This document shows positions 43,649 to 53,498 of a stretch of DNA of 64,000 bases, piece by piece. The DNA comes from an uncultured Ectothiorhodospiraceae bacterium (GTDB lineage: Bacteria > Pseudomonadota > Gammaproteobacteria > XJ16 > Halofilaceae), in the NCBI GenBank assembly GCA_913055615.1, contig CAJXKK010000001.1, forward strand, positions 62,001-126,000, in the 5' to 3' direction. A program made the position numbers and the translations under genes. The notes under the pieces are model-generated. The model had not been told where the DNA came from, did no database searches, and saw only the letters and a program-made list of their open reading frames with translations. The first letter of the stretch is position 1. Each line of letters starts with the position of its first letter.

Positions 43649-44452
43649 TCAGTCAATACCATTACCGATACGGGACCAGTCTACCCCACCCTCGCCCCAA
43701 TCCCAGTGCATCCAGATGAACTCGGCCTCGCCGACGAGATTGGCCGCCGGCACATAGCCCCAGGAACGGCTGTCATTGCTGTGATCGCGGTTATCGCCAA
43801 GCACGAAGTACTGCCCCTCGGGCACGATGAATTCGCCCTCGGGACTGCGGCCATTGGGGTCAAGCAGTACCGAATGGGTGGTATCGCCGATCCGTTCGCG
43901 GAACCGCAGCAGTTCCCTGCCGCCGTTCTGGCCGGCCGGACGGTATTGGCCGATCTGCTCCATATCGACCGGGTCGCCGTTGATGAACAGGCGCCGGTTG
44001 TAATACGCGATCTGGTCACCGGGCAGACCGACGATCCGTTTGATGTAGTTGATCGAGGGCTTGCGCGGGTAGCGGAACACGGCCACATCACCGCGTTCCG
44101 GCTCACCGGTTTCGATCACCTGCGTATGCGTGACCGGCAGCCGGACACCGTAGGACAGCTTGTTCACCACGATGAAGTCCCCGACCTCGAGTGTCGGCAG
44201 CATGGACGGCGAGGGGATGCGGAACGGTTCCGCGAGGAACGACCGCAGCACCAGCACGATGAGCAGTACCGGGAAGAACGAGCGCGCGTATTCGACCAGT
44301 GTCGGATCGGGGATCGCATCCGCGCGCGCGCCATGGGTCTTTTCCATGGATCGCGCACGACGGGCGCCGGCGAACACGACCGCATCGACGGCCCAGATCA
44401 GGCCCGATACGGCGGTCGCCAGCACCAGGATGACTTCGAAATCCAACCCCAT
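43649..44452 (-). CDS. lepB: signal peptidase I LepB
   Basis: Inner-membrane Ser/Lys protease that cleaves Sec and Tat signal peptides. The 267 residues have two N-terminal transmembrane helices (about 5-28 and 58-74). The catalytic Ser83 is in FRIPSPSMLPTLEVGD, the general-base Lys138 is in INYIKRIVGLPGD, and GDNRDHSNDSRSWGYVP is box E. It lies 98 nt after lepA in the same direction, as in E. coli. Confidence 0.96.
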   Translation of the reverse strand: MGLDFEVILVLATAVSGLIWAVDAVVFAGARRARSMEKTHGARADAIPDPTLVEYARSFFPVLLIVLVLRSFLAEPFRIPSPSMLPTLEVGDFIVVNKLSYGVRLPVTHTQVIETGEPERGDVAVFRYPRKPSINYIKRIVGLPGDQIAYYNRRLFINGDPVDMEQIGQYRPAGQNGGRELLRFRERIGDTTHSVLLDPNGRSPEGEFIVPEGQYFVLGDNRDHSNDSRSWGYVPAANLVGEAEFIWMHWDWGEGGVDWSRIGNGID

Positions 44453-44550
44453 GTTGACACTCCCCGGTCAGCGCACAGGCGGGCTCGCCTCTGCCGGCAG
44501 CCAGGGGCCTGGCCGGGGAAGTCGGGCTCCCCGGGCAGGCCTCTGACATA

Positions 44551-46347
44551 TTATTGGTTCTTCTCGACCTGGAGCACGGCGAGAAAGGCGTCCTGGGGGA
44601 TCTCTACCTTGCCCACCTGCTTCATCCGTTTCTTGCCTTCTTTTTGTTTCTCGAGCAGCTTTCGCTTGCGACTCACATCGCCCCCGTAGCACTTCGCCGT
44701 CACGTTCTTGCGCATCGCCTTGACCGTGGAGCGTGCGATGATGTGGTTGCCGATCGCCGCCTGGATGGCGACCTCGAACATCTGGCGCGGGATGATCTCA
44801 CGCATCCGGTCGACGAGTTCGCGCCCGCGCTGCTGGCTCTTGGCCCGATGCACGATCAGTGACAGCGCGTCGACGCGGTCGCCATTGATCAGTATATCGA
44901 GGCGTACGAGATCGGCCGTCTCGAAACGCTTGAATTCGTAATCGAACGAGGCGTAGCCACGGCTGACGGATTTCAGGCGATCGAAGAAATCCAGCACGAT
45001 CTCGGCCAAGGGCAGTTCATAGGTCATCGAGACCTGGTTGCCGATATAGGCCATGTTCTTCTGAACGCCCCGTTTCTCCACGCAGAGCTTGATGACCTCG
45101 CCGATGAACTCCTGCGGCATGAGCAGGTTGGCCTCGACGACCGGCTCGCGGATCTCGGCGATCGACGTGACCGGCGGGAGCTCGGACGGATTATGCACAT
45201 TGAGGATTTCGTTGTCCGTCGTAAGCACCTCGAACACCACCGTCGGCGCAGTCGTGATCAGGTCGAGCCCGTATTCACGTTCCAGCCGTTCCTGGACGAT
45301 CTCCATGTGGAGCATGCCGAGGAATCCAACCCGGAAACCGAAACCCAGGGCCTGCGATACCTCCGGCTCATAATGCAGCGACGAATCGTTCAGGCGCAGC
45401 TTGCCGAGCGCATCGCGGAAGGCCTCGTAGTCGTCGGAGCTGATCGGGAACAGCCCCGTGAACACGTTCGGCCGGACCTCGCGGAAACCCGGCAGCATCT
45501 CCGGGGCCGGATTCGACGCCGACGTGATCGTATCACCGACCCTGGATGCATCGATGTCCTTGATACCGGCGATCAGGAAGCCGACCTCGCCCACGCCGAG
45601 CGCGTCGCGCGTCTCGCGGTGCGGCGCGAACACGCCCACGGAATCGACATGATACGCGCGCCCGGTCGACATCATCCGGATCTTCTCGCCGGATTTAAGC
45701 CGTCCCTGAAACACCCGCACCAGTGAGACGACGCCCACATACTGGTCGAACCACGAGTCGACAATCAGCGCCTGGGTGGGTGCGCCCGGGTCGCCCTGCG
45801 GCGGCGGCACCTGTTGGACCAGACGCTCGAGCAGGTCGATCACACCGACCCCGGTCTTGGCCGATACGCGCACGGCATCCAGCGCCTCGAGGCCGATCAC
45901 GTCCTCGATCTCCTGGGCGACACGGTCGGCGTCGGCGGCAGGCAGATCGACCTTGTTCAGGACCGGGATCACCTCGAGGTCCAGCCCGATGGCCGTGTAA
46001 CAGTTGGCGACGCTCTGCGCCTCTACGCCCTGCGAGGCGTCCACGACCAGCAACGCGCCTTCGCAGGCCTGCAGCGAGCGCGCGACTTCATACGAGAAAT
46101 CGACGTGGCCGGGTGTATCGATGAAATTGAGCAGGTATTCCTGGCCATCGCGCGCCGTGTACTTCAGCGATACGGCCTGGGCCTTGATCGTGATGCCGCG
46201 CTCGCGCTCGAGGTCCATCGAATCGAGCATCTGCTCCGAGCGTTCGCGCTCGGTGAGCAGGCTGCAGTTCTCGATGAACCGATCGGCCAGGGTCGACTTG
46301 CCGTGGTCGATATGGGCGATGATGGAGAAGTTGCGGATCTGCTGCAT
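44551..46347 (-). CDS. lepA: elongation factor 4 (LepA)
   Basis: Ribosome-associated GTPase that acts on stalled or initiating ribosomes. The 598 residues start [26 protein letters not shown] (P-loop AHIDHGKST) and contain [18 protein letters not shown] and the LepA-specific C-terminal domain ([54 protein letters not shown]). Its ATG shares a base with the stop of the glutaredoxin-like gene. Confidence 0.97.
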   Translation of the reverse strand: MQQIRNFSIIAHIDHGKSTLADRFIENCSLLTERERSEQMLDSMDLERERGITIKAQAVSLKYTARDGQEYLLNFIDTPGHVDFSYEVARSLQACEGALLVVDASQGVEAQSVANCYTAIGLDLEVIPVLNKVDLPAADADRVAQEIEDVIGLEALDAVRVSAKTGVGVIDLLERLVQQVPPPQGDPGAPTQALIVDSWFDQYVGVVSLVRVFQGRLKSGEKIRMMSTGRAYHVDSVGVFAPHRETRDALGVGEVGFLIAGIKDIDASRVGDTITSASNPAPEMLPGFREVRPNVFTGLFPISSDDYEAFRDALGKLRLNDSSLHYEPEVSQALGFGFRVGFLGMLHMEIVQERLEREYGLDLITTAPTVVFEVLTTDNEILNVHNPSELPPVTSIAEIREPVVEANLLMPQEFIGEVIKLCVEKRGVQKNMAYIGNQVSMTYELPLAEIVLDFFDRLKSVSRGYASFDYEFKRFETADLVRLDILINGDRVDALSLIVHRAKSQQRGRELVDRMREIIPRQMFEVAIQAAIGNHIIARSTVKAMRKNVTAKCYGGDVSRKRKLLEKQKEGKKRMKQVGKVEIPQDAFLAVLQVEKNQ

Positions 46348-46598
46348 CAGGTATCCGGGGCGGAGGCGAGCGCGCGTTCGAGCGCATCCGCGTCAAGGTG
46401 GTAACGGGCGATTTCGGTGCCATCGAATTCCAGCACCGGGATTGCGGTGTTGTAGCGGCGGACAAGCTCCGAATCCCGATCGATGTCCACCGATTCGATA
46501 TCGAGACCGAAGCGATCGGCGACGGGCCGCGCGACCGCGAGCATTTCATCACAGAGGCCGCAGCGGGCGCGCGTATACAGAACCAGACGCGCCGCCAT
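46347..46598 (-). CDS. glutaredoxin-like protein (DUF836)
   Basis: An 83-residue thioredoxin-fold protein with a CxxC motif (Cys13-Gly-Leu-Cys16 in [13 protein letters not shown]) and a cis-Pro region (AIPVLEF). It belongs to the small glutaredoxin-like DUF836 group that often lies between mucD and lepA. Redox activity is likely from the motif, but partners are unknown. It overlaps both neighbours by one base (TAATG with mucD, TGATG with lepA), so expression is tied to the envelope-stress operon. Confidence 0.85.
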   Translation of the reverse strand: MAARLVLYTRARCGLCDEMLAVARPVADRFGLDIESVDIDRDSELVRRYNTAIPVLEFDGTEIARYHLDADALERALASAPDT

Positions 46599-48049
46599 TA
46601 TTCGGCCTCGGGCACCTCGATCGCGATGAACTGCGGCCCCTCGTCACGCTCGACGAGCAGCGCCACACTGCGCCCGCCCGGGAGCTCGGCGACCCGTTCG
46701 GCGAAGTCGTCCACCCCCTCAATCGGCCGGGAATTCATCATCACGATCACATCGCCCCGGCGCAGCCCGCTGCCGACCGCGGGCTGCGAAAGCAGCTCGA
46801 CCACCTCGACGCCGCCGGGGCCGAGATCACGCTGCTCGCGCAATGTATCGCTCACGGCCGCGACCCGCATGCCAAACCGTGCACCGGCCTCTTCCCGCTG
46901 TTCGGTCTGCGGATCGTCGTTACGCCCTTCATCAGGCGAACCGTAGCCGGCCATTTCGGACTCTTCCGGGAGCCGCCCGATCGTCACACGCAGGGTCATG
47001 CGCTCGCCGTCACGGACGATTTCGACCCGCGCTTTCGAGCCGATCGGTGTCCGGCCCACCAACGGCGGCAATGCACTCGAGCGGGGCACCTCATCGCCAG
47101 CGAATCCGACGATCACATCACCGACCCGGAGCCCCGCCTTCGCCGCGGGCGAGTCCGGCAGCACCCGGGACACCAGCGCGCCACGCGCGCGCTCCATACC
47201 GAAGGATTCCGCGAGATCCCGCGTCACCTCCTGGATCACGACACCCAGCCAGCCGCGCGCGACCTTGCCGGTCTCCCGCAACTGGTCGGCGACATCCCCC
47301 GCGACATCAATCGGGATCGCGAAGGACAGACCCATGAAGCCGCCGGTACGACTGAAGATCTGCGCATTGACACCGACCACCTCGCCATCGAGGTTGAACA
47401 GCGGCCCGCCGGAATTACCCGGGTTGATCGCGACATCGGTCTGGATGAAGGGGACGTAATTGTCGTTCGGCAGACTGCGCCCCTTCGCGCTGACGATCCC
47501 CGCCGTCACCGAGTGATCGAACCCGAACGGCGAACCGATCGCGAGGACCCATTCGCCAACCTCCAGGTGATCCGGATCGCCGGTCTTTACCGCCGGCAGC
47601 CCCTTGGCATCGATTTTCAGCAGGGCCACATCGCTGCGCTTGTCCGTGCCGACCAGCTCGGCCTCGAACTGACGCCGGTCGTGCAGGCGCACGATGATCT
47701 CGTCGGCGTCGGCGACCACATGGCCGTTGGTGAGGACGTAACCATCACTGGAAATAATGAATCCCGACCCCAGCGAGGCCGTATCCCGGCTGCGCGGCTG
47801 CGCGCGTTCACCGAAGAATTTCCGGAACAGATCGCCGAACGGCGAGTCCTCGAACTCGGGCATGTCGAACCCGGGCGGCAGTCCGCCCCGCCGCGGTTCG
47901 ACCTCGCGGCTGGTGCTGATATTCACCACAGAGCGGTACTGGTCTTCCACCAGATCCGTGAAATCCGGCAGTTCGGCCAGCGCCGTTGCCGGGAATACCA
48001 CGAGCGAAATGGCCAGGGCGAGCGCGCGGGCGTAAACGGTCTGCAGCAT
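46598..48049 (-). CDS. mucD: periplasmic serine protease MucD/DegP
   Basis: HtrA-family protease and chaperone for misfolded periplasmic and outer-membrane proteins. The 483-residue precursor has a signal peptide (about 1-25, ending ATALA before ELPD). The catalytic triad is His110 (LTNGHVV), Asp140 (KRSDVALL) and Ser213 (GNSGGPL). Two PDZ domains follow (about 280-370 and 400-480). The start at 48049 was chosen for the signal peptide. It is encoded downstream of rpoE-rseA-rseB, the Pseudomonas algU-mucA-mucB-mucD order, with a 237-nt gap after rseB. Confidence 0.95.
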   Translation of the reverse strand: MLQTVYARALALAISLVVFPATALAELPDFTDLVEDQYRSVVNISTSREVEPRRGGLPPGFDMPEFEDSPFGDLFRKFFGERAQPRSRDTASLGSGFIISSDGYVLTNGHVVADADEIIVRLHDRRQFEAELVGTDKRSDVALLKIDAKGLPAVKTGDPDHLEVGEWVLAIGSPFGFDHSVTAGIVSAKGRSLPNDNYVPFIQTDVAINPGNSGGPLFNLDGEVVGVNAQIFSRTGGFMGLSFAIPIDVAGDVADQLRETGKVARGWLGVVIQEVTRDLAESFGMERARGALVSRVLPDSPAAKAGLRVGDVIVGFAGDEVPRSSALPPLVGRTPIGSKARVEIVRDGERMTLRVTIGRLPEESEMAGYGSPDEGRNDDPQTEQREEAGARFGMRVAAVSDTLREQRDLGPGGVEVVELLSQPAVGSGLRRGDVIVMMNSRPIEGVDDFAERVAELPGGRSVALLVERDEGPQFIAIEVPEAE

Positions 48050-48286
48050 GGCGGTGTTCGGCCTCCCGGCGGGATCAACCCTGGAATCGGCGTATTCGGA
48101 TGGCGGGATCGGTGTGCTCGTGGGCCCCGGCAACGGTCACTTCGATCGCTACCCCAGCGCACCGAACCGGGCTCCTGCGATTCCCGATTCGCCATTGGGC
48201 CTGTCAGACCGCGGATCGACCAACCGTGTGATGCCAGTAGATCATAGCATATCGACCACTGGCGCCGAAGGTCGTGGTATCGCGAC

Positions 48287-49267
48287 TCAGCGGCGCTGCA
48301 CGCCCAGTCCGAACTGCCTGACGGTCGCCGCCGGCACTTCGCCCACGGCCGTCACCTGGTGGCCATCGATCTCGTGTCCGAACGCATGCACCGCCCCCAT
48401 CCTCGAGAGCCCGCGCAACGGCATCGCATCGGTGCCCGCCGGCTCGACGAAGATCGATACCGATGCCAGCCCATCAGTGTACACCGAGTGCTGAACGGCC
48501 TCGCCGTGCGGCGGCATCGCCTCGTTTTGGTGTGAAACCAGCCGGAATCCGGGTGGCAGCCCGGTCGTTTCCCATTCGGGATCCTCCAGCCGCGTGGAGT
48601 CCGCCGATGGATTTGCTTGGCGACTGTACTGTTCGCCCTCCAGTGAGGGCCGGAAGCGCTCGCGCCCGACCGTATCCAGTGGTTCGATATGCGTGAACAT
48701 GATGCGCTCGTAAACCGAGTCGTCGCGTCCGACCAGATCGGAACGCAGCAGCAGACCGGTCTCCCGGTCGATCCACATGCGGTAGCCATAGCGGTAGTGA
48801 TCCTCGCCGGCGATGCGAAGGATCCGGGCCTCGCGCCCGGCAACCCTGGCCGTACCCCCGAGTTCGGCCGCGTAATGTTGCGGCAGTGACCGCAGATCGC
48901 GTGGCGGTTGGGGTGCCGGCAGATCACCCGGTCGCTGATCCTCCAGCATCCGGCGTTCGGCCGGCCAGACACAGGTGACCTTATCGCCCTCGCGGATCAC
49001 CTCGAACGGTTCACCATTGAGCACGCGCAGGCGCTCGTACTCCTGGCCGTCGATATGGCCGTGTACGATCGCCAGCGATTCCAGATGGTCGCCGTGTTCA
49101 TAGACCAGCGTCCCCTCATAGGCCTGACTGAGCATGGCCTCGGCCATGCGCATCAGCAGGTCCGCGGCTTCATCCGCCGCGGCGGCCGGGGCGACGCCGG
49201 CGAGCATTATCGTCGTGAGGATGGCCGCGAGCGGCAGGCGCCACGAGCGGGGATCATGGATCCGCAT
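48287..49267 (-). CDS. rseB: sigma-E factor regulatory protein RseB/MucB
   Basis: Periplasmic protein that binds RseA and shields it from DegS. It senses lipopolysaccharide intermediates in E. coli. The 326-residue precursor has a signal peptide (about 1-31, ending APAAAA before DEAADLL). It shows the MucB/RseB fold: YEGTLVYEHGDHLESLAIVHG at the N domain and VYTDGLASVSIFVEP in the C domain. It overlaps rseA by 14 nt. A longer reading to 49318 lacks a signal peptide at its start. Confidence 0.92.
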   Translation of the reverse strand: MRIHDPRSWRLPLAAILTTIMLAGVAPAAAADEAADLLMRMAEAMLSQAYEGTLVYEHGDHLESLAIVHGHIDGQEYERLRVLNGEPFEVIREGDKVTCVWPAERRMLEDQRPGDLPAPQPPRDLRSLPQHYAAELGGTARVAGREARILRIAGEDHYRYGYRMWIDRETGLLLRSDLVGRDDSVYERIMFTHIEPLDTVGRERFRPSLEGEQYSRQANPSADSTRLEDPEWETTGLPPGFRLVSHQNEAMPPHGEAVQHSVYTDGLASVSIFVEPAGTDAMPLRGLSRMGAVHAFGHEIDGHQVTAVGEVPAATVRQFGLGVQRR

Positions 49268-49859
49268 TGAAACCGGCCAGACGGCTGCTGGGCATGACGT
49301 TGGGCATTTCGTCGGCATCCGCGAACCGGTTATGGCTGTTGAGGTATACGGTCAGACGCTGACGCACGCGCTCCTGCTCCGCCGGTCCCAGCCCATCACC
49401 GTAGGTCCCGCTCACGATCGGCACCGCATCCCCGCCAGCCGCTACCACCGTGTCGGGGGCCGTGGCGGCAACGCCCGACGCCGGTGACTCGAAGATGCCG
49501 CCGCGCAACGCCACAACGCCGCCCGCGGTGACCACGGCCACCAGGGCCGCGGCGGCGATCGCGGCACCCCCGCGCCGCCAAAGCGGCCGACGCACACCGG
49601 CCAAGCGACCGGACGCCCTGACAGGCGGCTCGGCACTCACGGCAGCGGCCACCCGCTCGCTGAAACCGGGACCGAGCAGGCCCGGCTCCGCCCCCTCCAG
49701 GCTGGCGCGTCCCGCGTGATAGCGCGCCCAGCGCGCACGCAGTTCCGGATCCTCCAGCAGCCGCCCGACAATCCGGTTGCGCGTCAGGGCCCCGAGCTCG
49801 CCGTCCACCAGCGCCGACAACGCCTCATCACCCGTCATCGATTCGGTTTTACTCGCCAT
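49254..49859 (-). CDS. rseA: anti-sigma factor RseA/MucA
   Basis: Single-pass inner-membrane protein that holds RpoE inactive until DegS and RseP cleave it. The 201 residues have an N-terminal cytoplasmic domain (TGDEALSALVDGELGALTRNRIVGRLLEDPELRARWARYH, about 9-48). A transmembrane helix lies at about 98-119 (AAIAAAALVAVVTAGGVVALRG). The periplasmic tail ends NSHNRFADADEMPNVMPSSRLAGF, a typical RseB-contacting region. The start at 49859 overlaps rpoE by 11 nt. Confidence 0.92.
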   Translation of the reverse strand: MASKTESMTGDEALSALVDGELGALTRNRIVGRLLEDPELRARWARYHAGRASLEGAEPGLLGPGFSERVAAAVSAEPPVRASGRLAGVRRPLWRRGGAAIAAAALVAVVTAGGVVALRGGIFESPASGVAATAPDTVVAAGGDAVPIVSGTYGDGLGPAEQERVRQRLTVYLNSHNRFADADEMPNVMPSSRLAGFNADP

Positions 49860-50448
49860 CGCTTTTCCCCGTCTCATCGAGCAGCGGCCGGATCGCCGAA
49901 TCGATCGCTTCGCGGGCACGGAATATCCGTGAGCGCACGGTGCCGATCGGGCAGTCCATCACGGCCGCGATCTCGTCATAAGACAACCCCTCCATTTCGC
50001 GCAGGGTCACCGCCTCGCGCAGTTCCGACGGCATCGATTCGATCGTCCGGTACACGGTCTGCTCCAGTTCAGTCGTCATCAGTGTGCGCTCGGGGGTATC
50101 GGCATCGCGCAGCAGGGCCGCATCCTCGTATTGTTCCGCATCGGTGGCATCGACCCCCTGATCCGGGACGCGCCGGCCCGCCGAGACCAGGTGGTTCTTG
50201 GCCGTGTTGATCGCGATCCGGTACAGCCAGGTGTAGAACGCGCTCTCGCCCCGGAAACTCGCCACTCCCCGCCAGGCCTTGATGAACGCCTCCTGGGCCA
50301 CGTCTTCCACCTCGGACTTATCCTGCACGTAGCGCGCGATTAGATGCGCGATCCGATGCTGATATTTCTGCACAAGCAGATCGAAGGCGGCCCGCTCGCC
50401 CCGCTGGATCCGCCGCACCAGCTCGAGATCGACCGCGCTTTCGCTCAT
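49849..50448 (-). CDS. rpoE: RNA polymerase sigma factor RpoE/AlgU
   Basis: ECF sigma factor for envelope stress. The 199 residues show region 2 (AFDLLVQKYQHRIAHLIARYVQDKSEVEDVAQEAFIKAWRGVASFRGESAFYTWLYRIAINTAKNHL) and region 4 (MPSELREAVTLREMEGLSYDEIAAVMDCPIGTVRSRIFRARE), both closely like E. coli RpoE. It is the first gene of a minus-strand run reaching to the DUF455 gene. Upstream lies a large palindromic element whose end nearest rpoE contains an outward GGAACT, the -35 core of sigma-E promoters. No good -10 follows, so autoregulation is only suggested. Confidence 0.96.
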   Translation of the reverse strand: MSESAVDLELVRRIQRGERAAFDLLVQKYQHRIAHLIARYVQDKSEVEDVAQEAFIKAWRGVASFRGESAFYTWLYRIAINTAKNHLVSAGRRVPDQGVDATDAEQYEDAALLRDADTPERTLMTTELEQTVYRTIESMPSELREAVTLREMEGLSYDEIAAVMDCPIGTVRSRIFRAREAIDSAIRPLLDETGKSDGE

Positions 50449-50486
50449 CGGGTGCGGGTCCGGACGACCGACACGCCGGTGCCATC

Positions 50487-50750
50487 AGTGGGCCATGCGG
50501 GGAGTTCCGTCACCCTCTGCGGCGCTGTGCGTACTCGCCGCAACGCGCGAGGAGCACGTGTAGCGTCACTACACAAGTGACGAGCAACGCAGCGGCGGGT
50601 GCGCACAGTGCCGCCCCTCGGGAGCGGACAGGGCGGCCTACCACGGCGTTGCGCCTCCTCGCCATGGGGCGCGCCATGACTCGTCGGCGCGCCTTGTGCT
50701 GAACCGCCCTGTCCGCCCAGAGGGTAACGGAACTCCCCGCATGGCCCACT
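50487..50750. repeat. 264-nt two-lobed palindromic element between rpoE and nadB
   Basis: Terminal inverted arms of 33 nt (50487-50519 and 50718-50750) match at 32 positions. Inside are two lobes. Lobe 1 (about 50517-50616) pairs GCGGCGCTGTGCG with a near-complement at 50588-50615. It is centred on GTGTAG/CTACAC (50558-50574), which overlaps a second hairpin CGTCACT/AGTGACG (50564-50582). Lobe 2 has 13-nt arms (50624-50636 and 50704-50716). No coding region is supported. It fills most of the 415-nt divergent gap 50449-50863. The shape suggests a non-autonomous mobile palindrome or structured RNA element. Confidence 0.8.
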
Positions 50751-50863
50751 ACGGTAGACAGTCATTGAGGGCAAAGGTTTCCGGACGAACGGGAATGAGC
50801 GGGTGCTGCGACAGCCGCCACTTGTCGTGCCAAAATACACACCCCCTATCGGACGGACAAGCG

Positions 50864-52492
50864 ATGGCCGACGCACTCGAAACCGACGTGCTGATCCTTG
50901 GCAGCGGCGCTGCCGGACTGACATTCGCCCTCCATGCCGCGGAGCACGCCCGCGTAACGGTCCTGGCAAAGGGTCCTCTGCCCGAGGGCAATACCTGGTA
51001 CGCCCAGGGCGGCATCTCCGCCGTACTCGACGACAGCGACAGCTTCGAATCGCATATCGGCGATACGCTCGATGCGGGTGCGGGCCTCTGTGACGCGGAC
51101 ATCGTCCGGTTCACGGTCGAGCACGGCCCCGAATGCATCGACTGGCTGGAATCGCTGGGCGTCGCCTTTACCCGGGAACCGGCCGGCGGCGAGGCGCCCT
51201 ACCATCTCACGCGCGAAGGCGGGCACGCCCATCGGCGGGTGATTCACGCGGCCGACGCCACCGGGCGCGCGGTAGAAACGGTGCTGATCGAACGCGCACA
51301 GACCCACCCCGATATCGAACTCCTGCCCAACCGCAATGCGGTCGACCTCATCACCGCTCAGGGCGCGGACGGACAGCGCCGCTGCGTCGGGGCCTACGTA
51401 CTCGATACCCGCGACGGGCGGGTCGAGACGATCCGCGCCCGTGCGGTTGTCCTCGCGACCGGCGGCGCGAGCAAGGTCTATCTGTACACGAGCAACCCGG
51501 ATGGGGCGACCGGCGACGGCATCGCCATGGCCTGGCGGGCCGGCTGCCGGATCGGGAATATGGAATTCATGCAGTTCCACCCGACCTGCCTGTACCACCC
51601 GCGCGCCAAATCCGCGCTGATCTCGGAAGCGGTGCGCGGCGAGGGCGGCAAACTGCTGTTGCCGGACGGCTCGCGCTTTATGGACCGGTTCGACACGCGC
51701 GCCGAGCTGGCGCCGCGCGATATCGTCGCCCGCGCGATCGACCATGAAATGAAACGCCTGGGCGCGGACTGCCTGTATCTCGATATCTCGCATCGCGGCG
51801 CCGAATTCATCCACGAACACTTCCCGAACATCCAGGCCAAGTGCCTCGAGTTCGGCGTCGACATGAGTCGCGAGCCGATCCCGATAGTCCCGGCGGCCCA
51901 CTATACCTGCGGTGGCGTAATGACCAACCGCGCCGGTCACACCGATCTCGAAGGCCTGTACGCGATCGGCGAAACCGCGTGTACCGGCCTGCACGGCGCC
52001 AACCGCATGGCCAGCAACTCGCTGCTGGAATGCCTCGTCTTCGCCCGCGCCGCGGCGCGCGACATCGCCGAACGCCTGGACGTTTTCGGCACCAGCGAGA
52101 CCATCCCGCACTGGGATGAGAGCCGGGTAACGAACTCGGACGAGGAAGTCGTGGTCGCGCACAACTGGGATGAACTGCGGCGTTTCATGTGGGACTACGT
52201 CGGCATCGTGCGCAGCGACAAACGCCTGGAGCGCGCGCGCCACCGCATCGACCTGCTGCTGGGCGAAATCGCCGAGTACTACGGCAATTTCCGCGTGACC
52301 AATGACCTGCTTGAACTGCGCAACCTCGCGCTGGTGGCCGATCTGATCATCCGCAGCGCCGCCGCCCGCCGCGAGAGCCGCGGTCTCCACTTCACGATCG
52401 ACTATCCGGAGCGGCTGCCGGTCGCGGCGCAGACCGTGCTCACGCCGCCCGCACGGAGCGTCGATCCGGTCTCCAGCGCCGGGAGCGCATGA
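50864..52492 (+). CDS. nadB: L-aspartate oxidase NadB
   Basis: FAD enzyme that makes iminoaspartate for NAD synthesis (with NadA). The 542 residues have the FAD loop [20 protein letters not shown] (about 9-28). [39 protein letters not shown]-type [12 protein letters not shown], and the C-terminal [41 protein letters not shown] follow. The last segment separates NadB from succinate dehydrogenase. It is divergent from rpoE, the usual gammaproteobacterial layout. The start at 50864 puts the FAD loop near the N terminus. Confidence 0.96.
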   Translation: MADALETDVLILGSGAAGLTFALHAAEHARVTVLAKGPLPEGNTWYAQGGISAVLDDSDSFESHIGDTLDAGAGLCDADIVRFTVEHGPECIDWLESLGVAFTREPAGGEAPYHLTREGGHAHRRVIHAADATGRAVETVLIERAQTHPDIELLPNRNAVDLITAQGADGQRRCVGAYVLDTRDGRVETIRARAVVLATGGASKVYLYTSNPDGATGDGIAMAWRAGCRIGNMEFMQFHPTCLYHPRAKSALISEAVRGEGGKLLLPDGSRFMDRFDTRAELAPRDIVARAIDHEMKRLGADCLYLDISHRGAEFIHEHFPNIQAKCLEFGVDMSREPIPIVPAAHYTCGGVMTNRAGHTDLEGLYAIGETACTGLHGANRMASNSLLECLVFARAAARDIAERLDVFGTSETIPHWDESRVTNSDEEVVVAHNWDELRRFMWDYVGIVRSDKRLERARHRIDLLLGEIAEYYGNFRVTNDLLELRNLALVADLIIRSAAARRESRGLHFTIDYPERLPVAAQTVLTPPARSVDPVSSAGSA

Positions 52493-52495
52493 ACC

Positions 52496-53320
52496 ATGTC
52501 CGCGACTGAAGATCTCCCCCTGCTGCTGGACCCGGCCGCCCTGGTCGAACGGCTCGACGATCCGGCGATCCGCGTGGTCGACCTGAGCCCCGGAGAGGTC
52601 TTCGGTGAACACCACGTGCCGGGCGCGGTCCACCTCCCCTATGGCGAGTTGGTGGCCTCACGTCCACCGGTGGGCGGCCTGCTGCCGGACACGACGACAT
52701 TGCTGCGCGTGCTCCGGGCAGCCGGTATCGGTCCTGGGGTGCAGGTGGTGGCAATGGATGCCGAGGGCGGCGGTGCCGCGGGTCGCCTGATGTGGACACT
52801 CGACGCCCTTGGCCATGACCGCACGGCCATCCTCGACGGCGGCCTGCGCGCCTGGGTGCATGAAGGCTACCCGCTCGAAGCCGGGCGCGGCGCCAATCCA
52901 GAGCCGGGCGCGCTGGATGACACCGGCGAGCGCGCCAACGTTCGGGTCGCGGAGACCATCATGGGGCGCCTTGGCGGCGCCGATTTCATCTGTCTCGACG
53001 CCCGCTCGCGTGGCGAATATGACGGCAGCTCGGTGCGCGCGGCCCGCGCCGGTCACGTCCCCGGCGCGGCGCATTACGAGTGGACGCGGGCGATGGACCC
53101 GGAACGCGATCTGCGCCTGCGGCCGCTCGACGACATGCGCGCCGAGCTCGAGGCACTTGGGATCACGCCCGACCGCGAGGTCGTCGCCTACTGCCACACC
53201 CACCATCGATCGGCATTCAGCTACGCCCTGCTCCGGATCCTCGGCTACCCCCGTGCCGCCGGCTATCCGGGTTCCTGGTCCGACTGGGGGAACCGGGACG
53301 ACACGCCGGTCGAGGCCTGA
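52496..53320 (+). CDS. rhodanese-type sulfurtransferase
   Basis: Two-domain rhodanese of 274 residues, 3 nt after nadB. The N domain (about 5-140) lacks the active Cys (its loop reads AMDAEGGGAAG). The C domain (about 155-274) has the candidate nucleophile Cys233 in YCHTHHRSAFSYALLRILGYP. The loop CHTHHRS differs from the common CGSGVTA of mercaptopyruvate sulfurtransferase (SseA) and the CRxGxxR of rhodanese. Activity as thiosulfate or mercaptopyruvate sulfurtransferase is likely, but donor and acceptor are unknown. Close spacing to nadB suggests one transcript. Confidence 0.88.
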   Translation: MSATEDLPLLLDPAALVERLDDPAIRVVDLSPGEVFGEHHVPGAVHLPYGELVASRPPVGGLLPDTTTLLRVLRAAGIGPGVQVVAMDAEGGGAAGRLMWTLDALGHDRTAILDGGLRAWVHEGYPLEAGRGANPEPGALDDTGERANVRVAETIMGRLGGADFICLDARSRGEYDGSSVRAARAGHVPGAAHYEWTRAMDPERDLRLRPLDDMRAELEALGITPDREVVAYCHTHHRSAFSYALLRILGYPRAAGYPGSWSDWGNRDDTPVEA

Positions 53321-53498
53321 ATGGCCGGCCCCGGAACACCCGAAACGCCGCGCAAATAACTGCTTTTTTCTGTTTATTTTTCGGAATTTCGCTTTACATT
53401 GCGTTGATATAGGCTGCCCCGCAAAATTCTGCCACGTATAGCCCCTGAAGACCGCGCAGCGCCTCAGCGGACGCGGGGACACCGGGCGGAGTGGTGCA

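Noticed and set aside
50445-50969. Arg-rich open frames across the rpoE-nadB palindrome
   Set aside because: They run through the inverted repeat and into nadB in the wrong frame. Arg/Pro-rich composition without a ribosome site or family.
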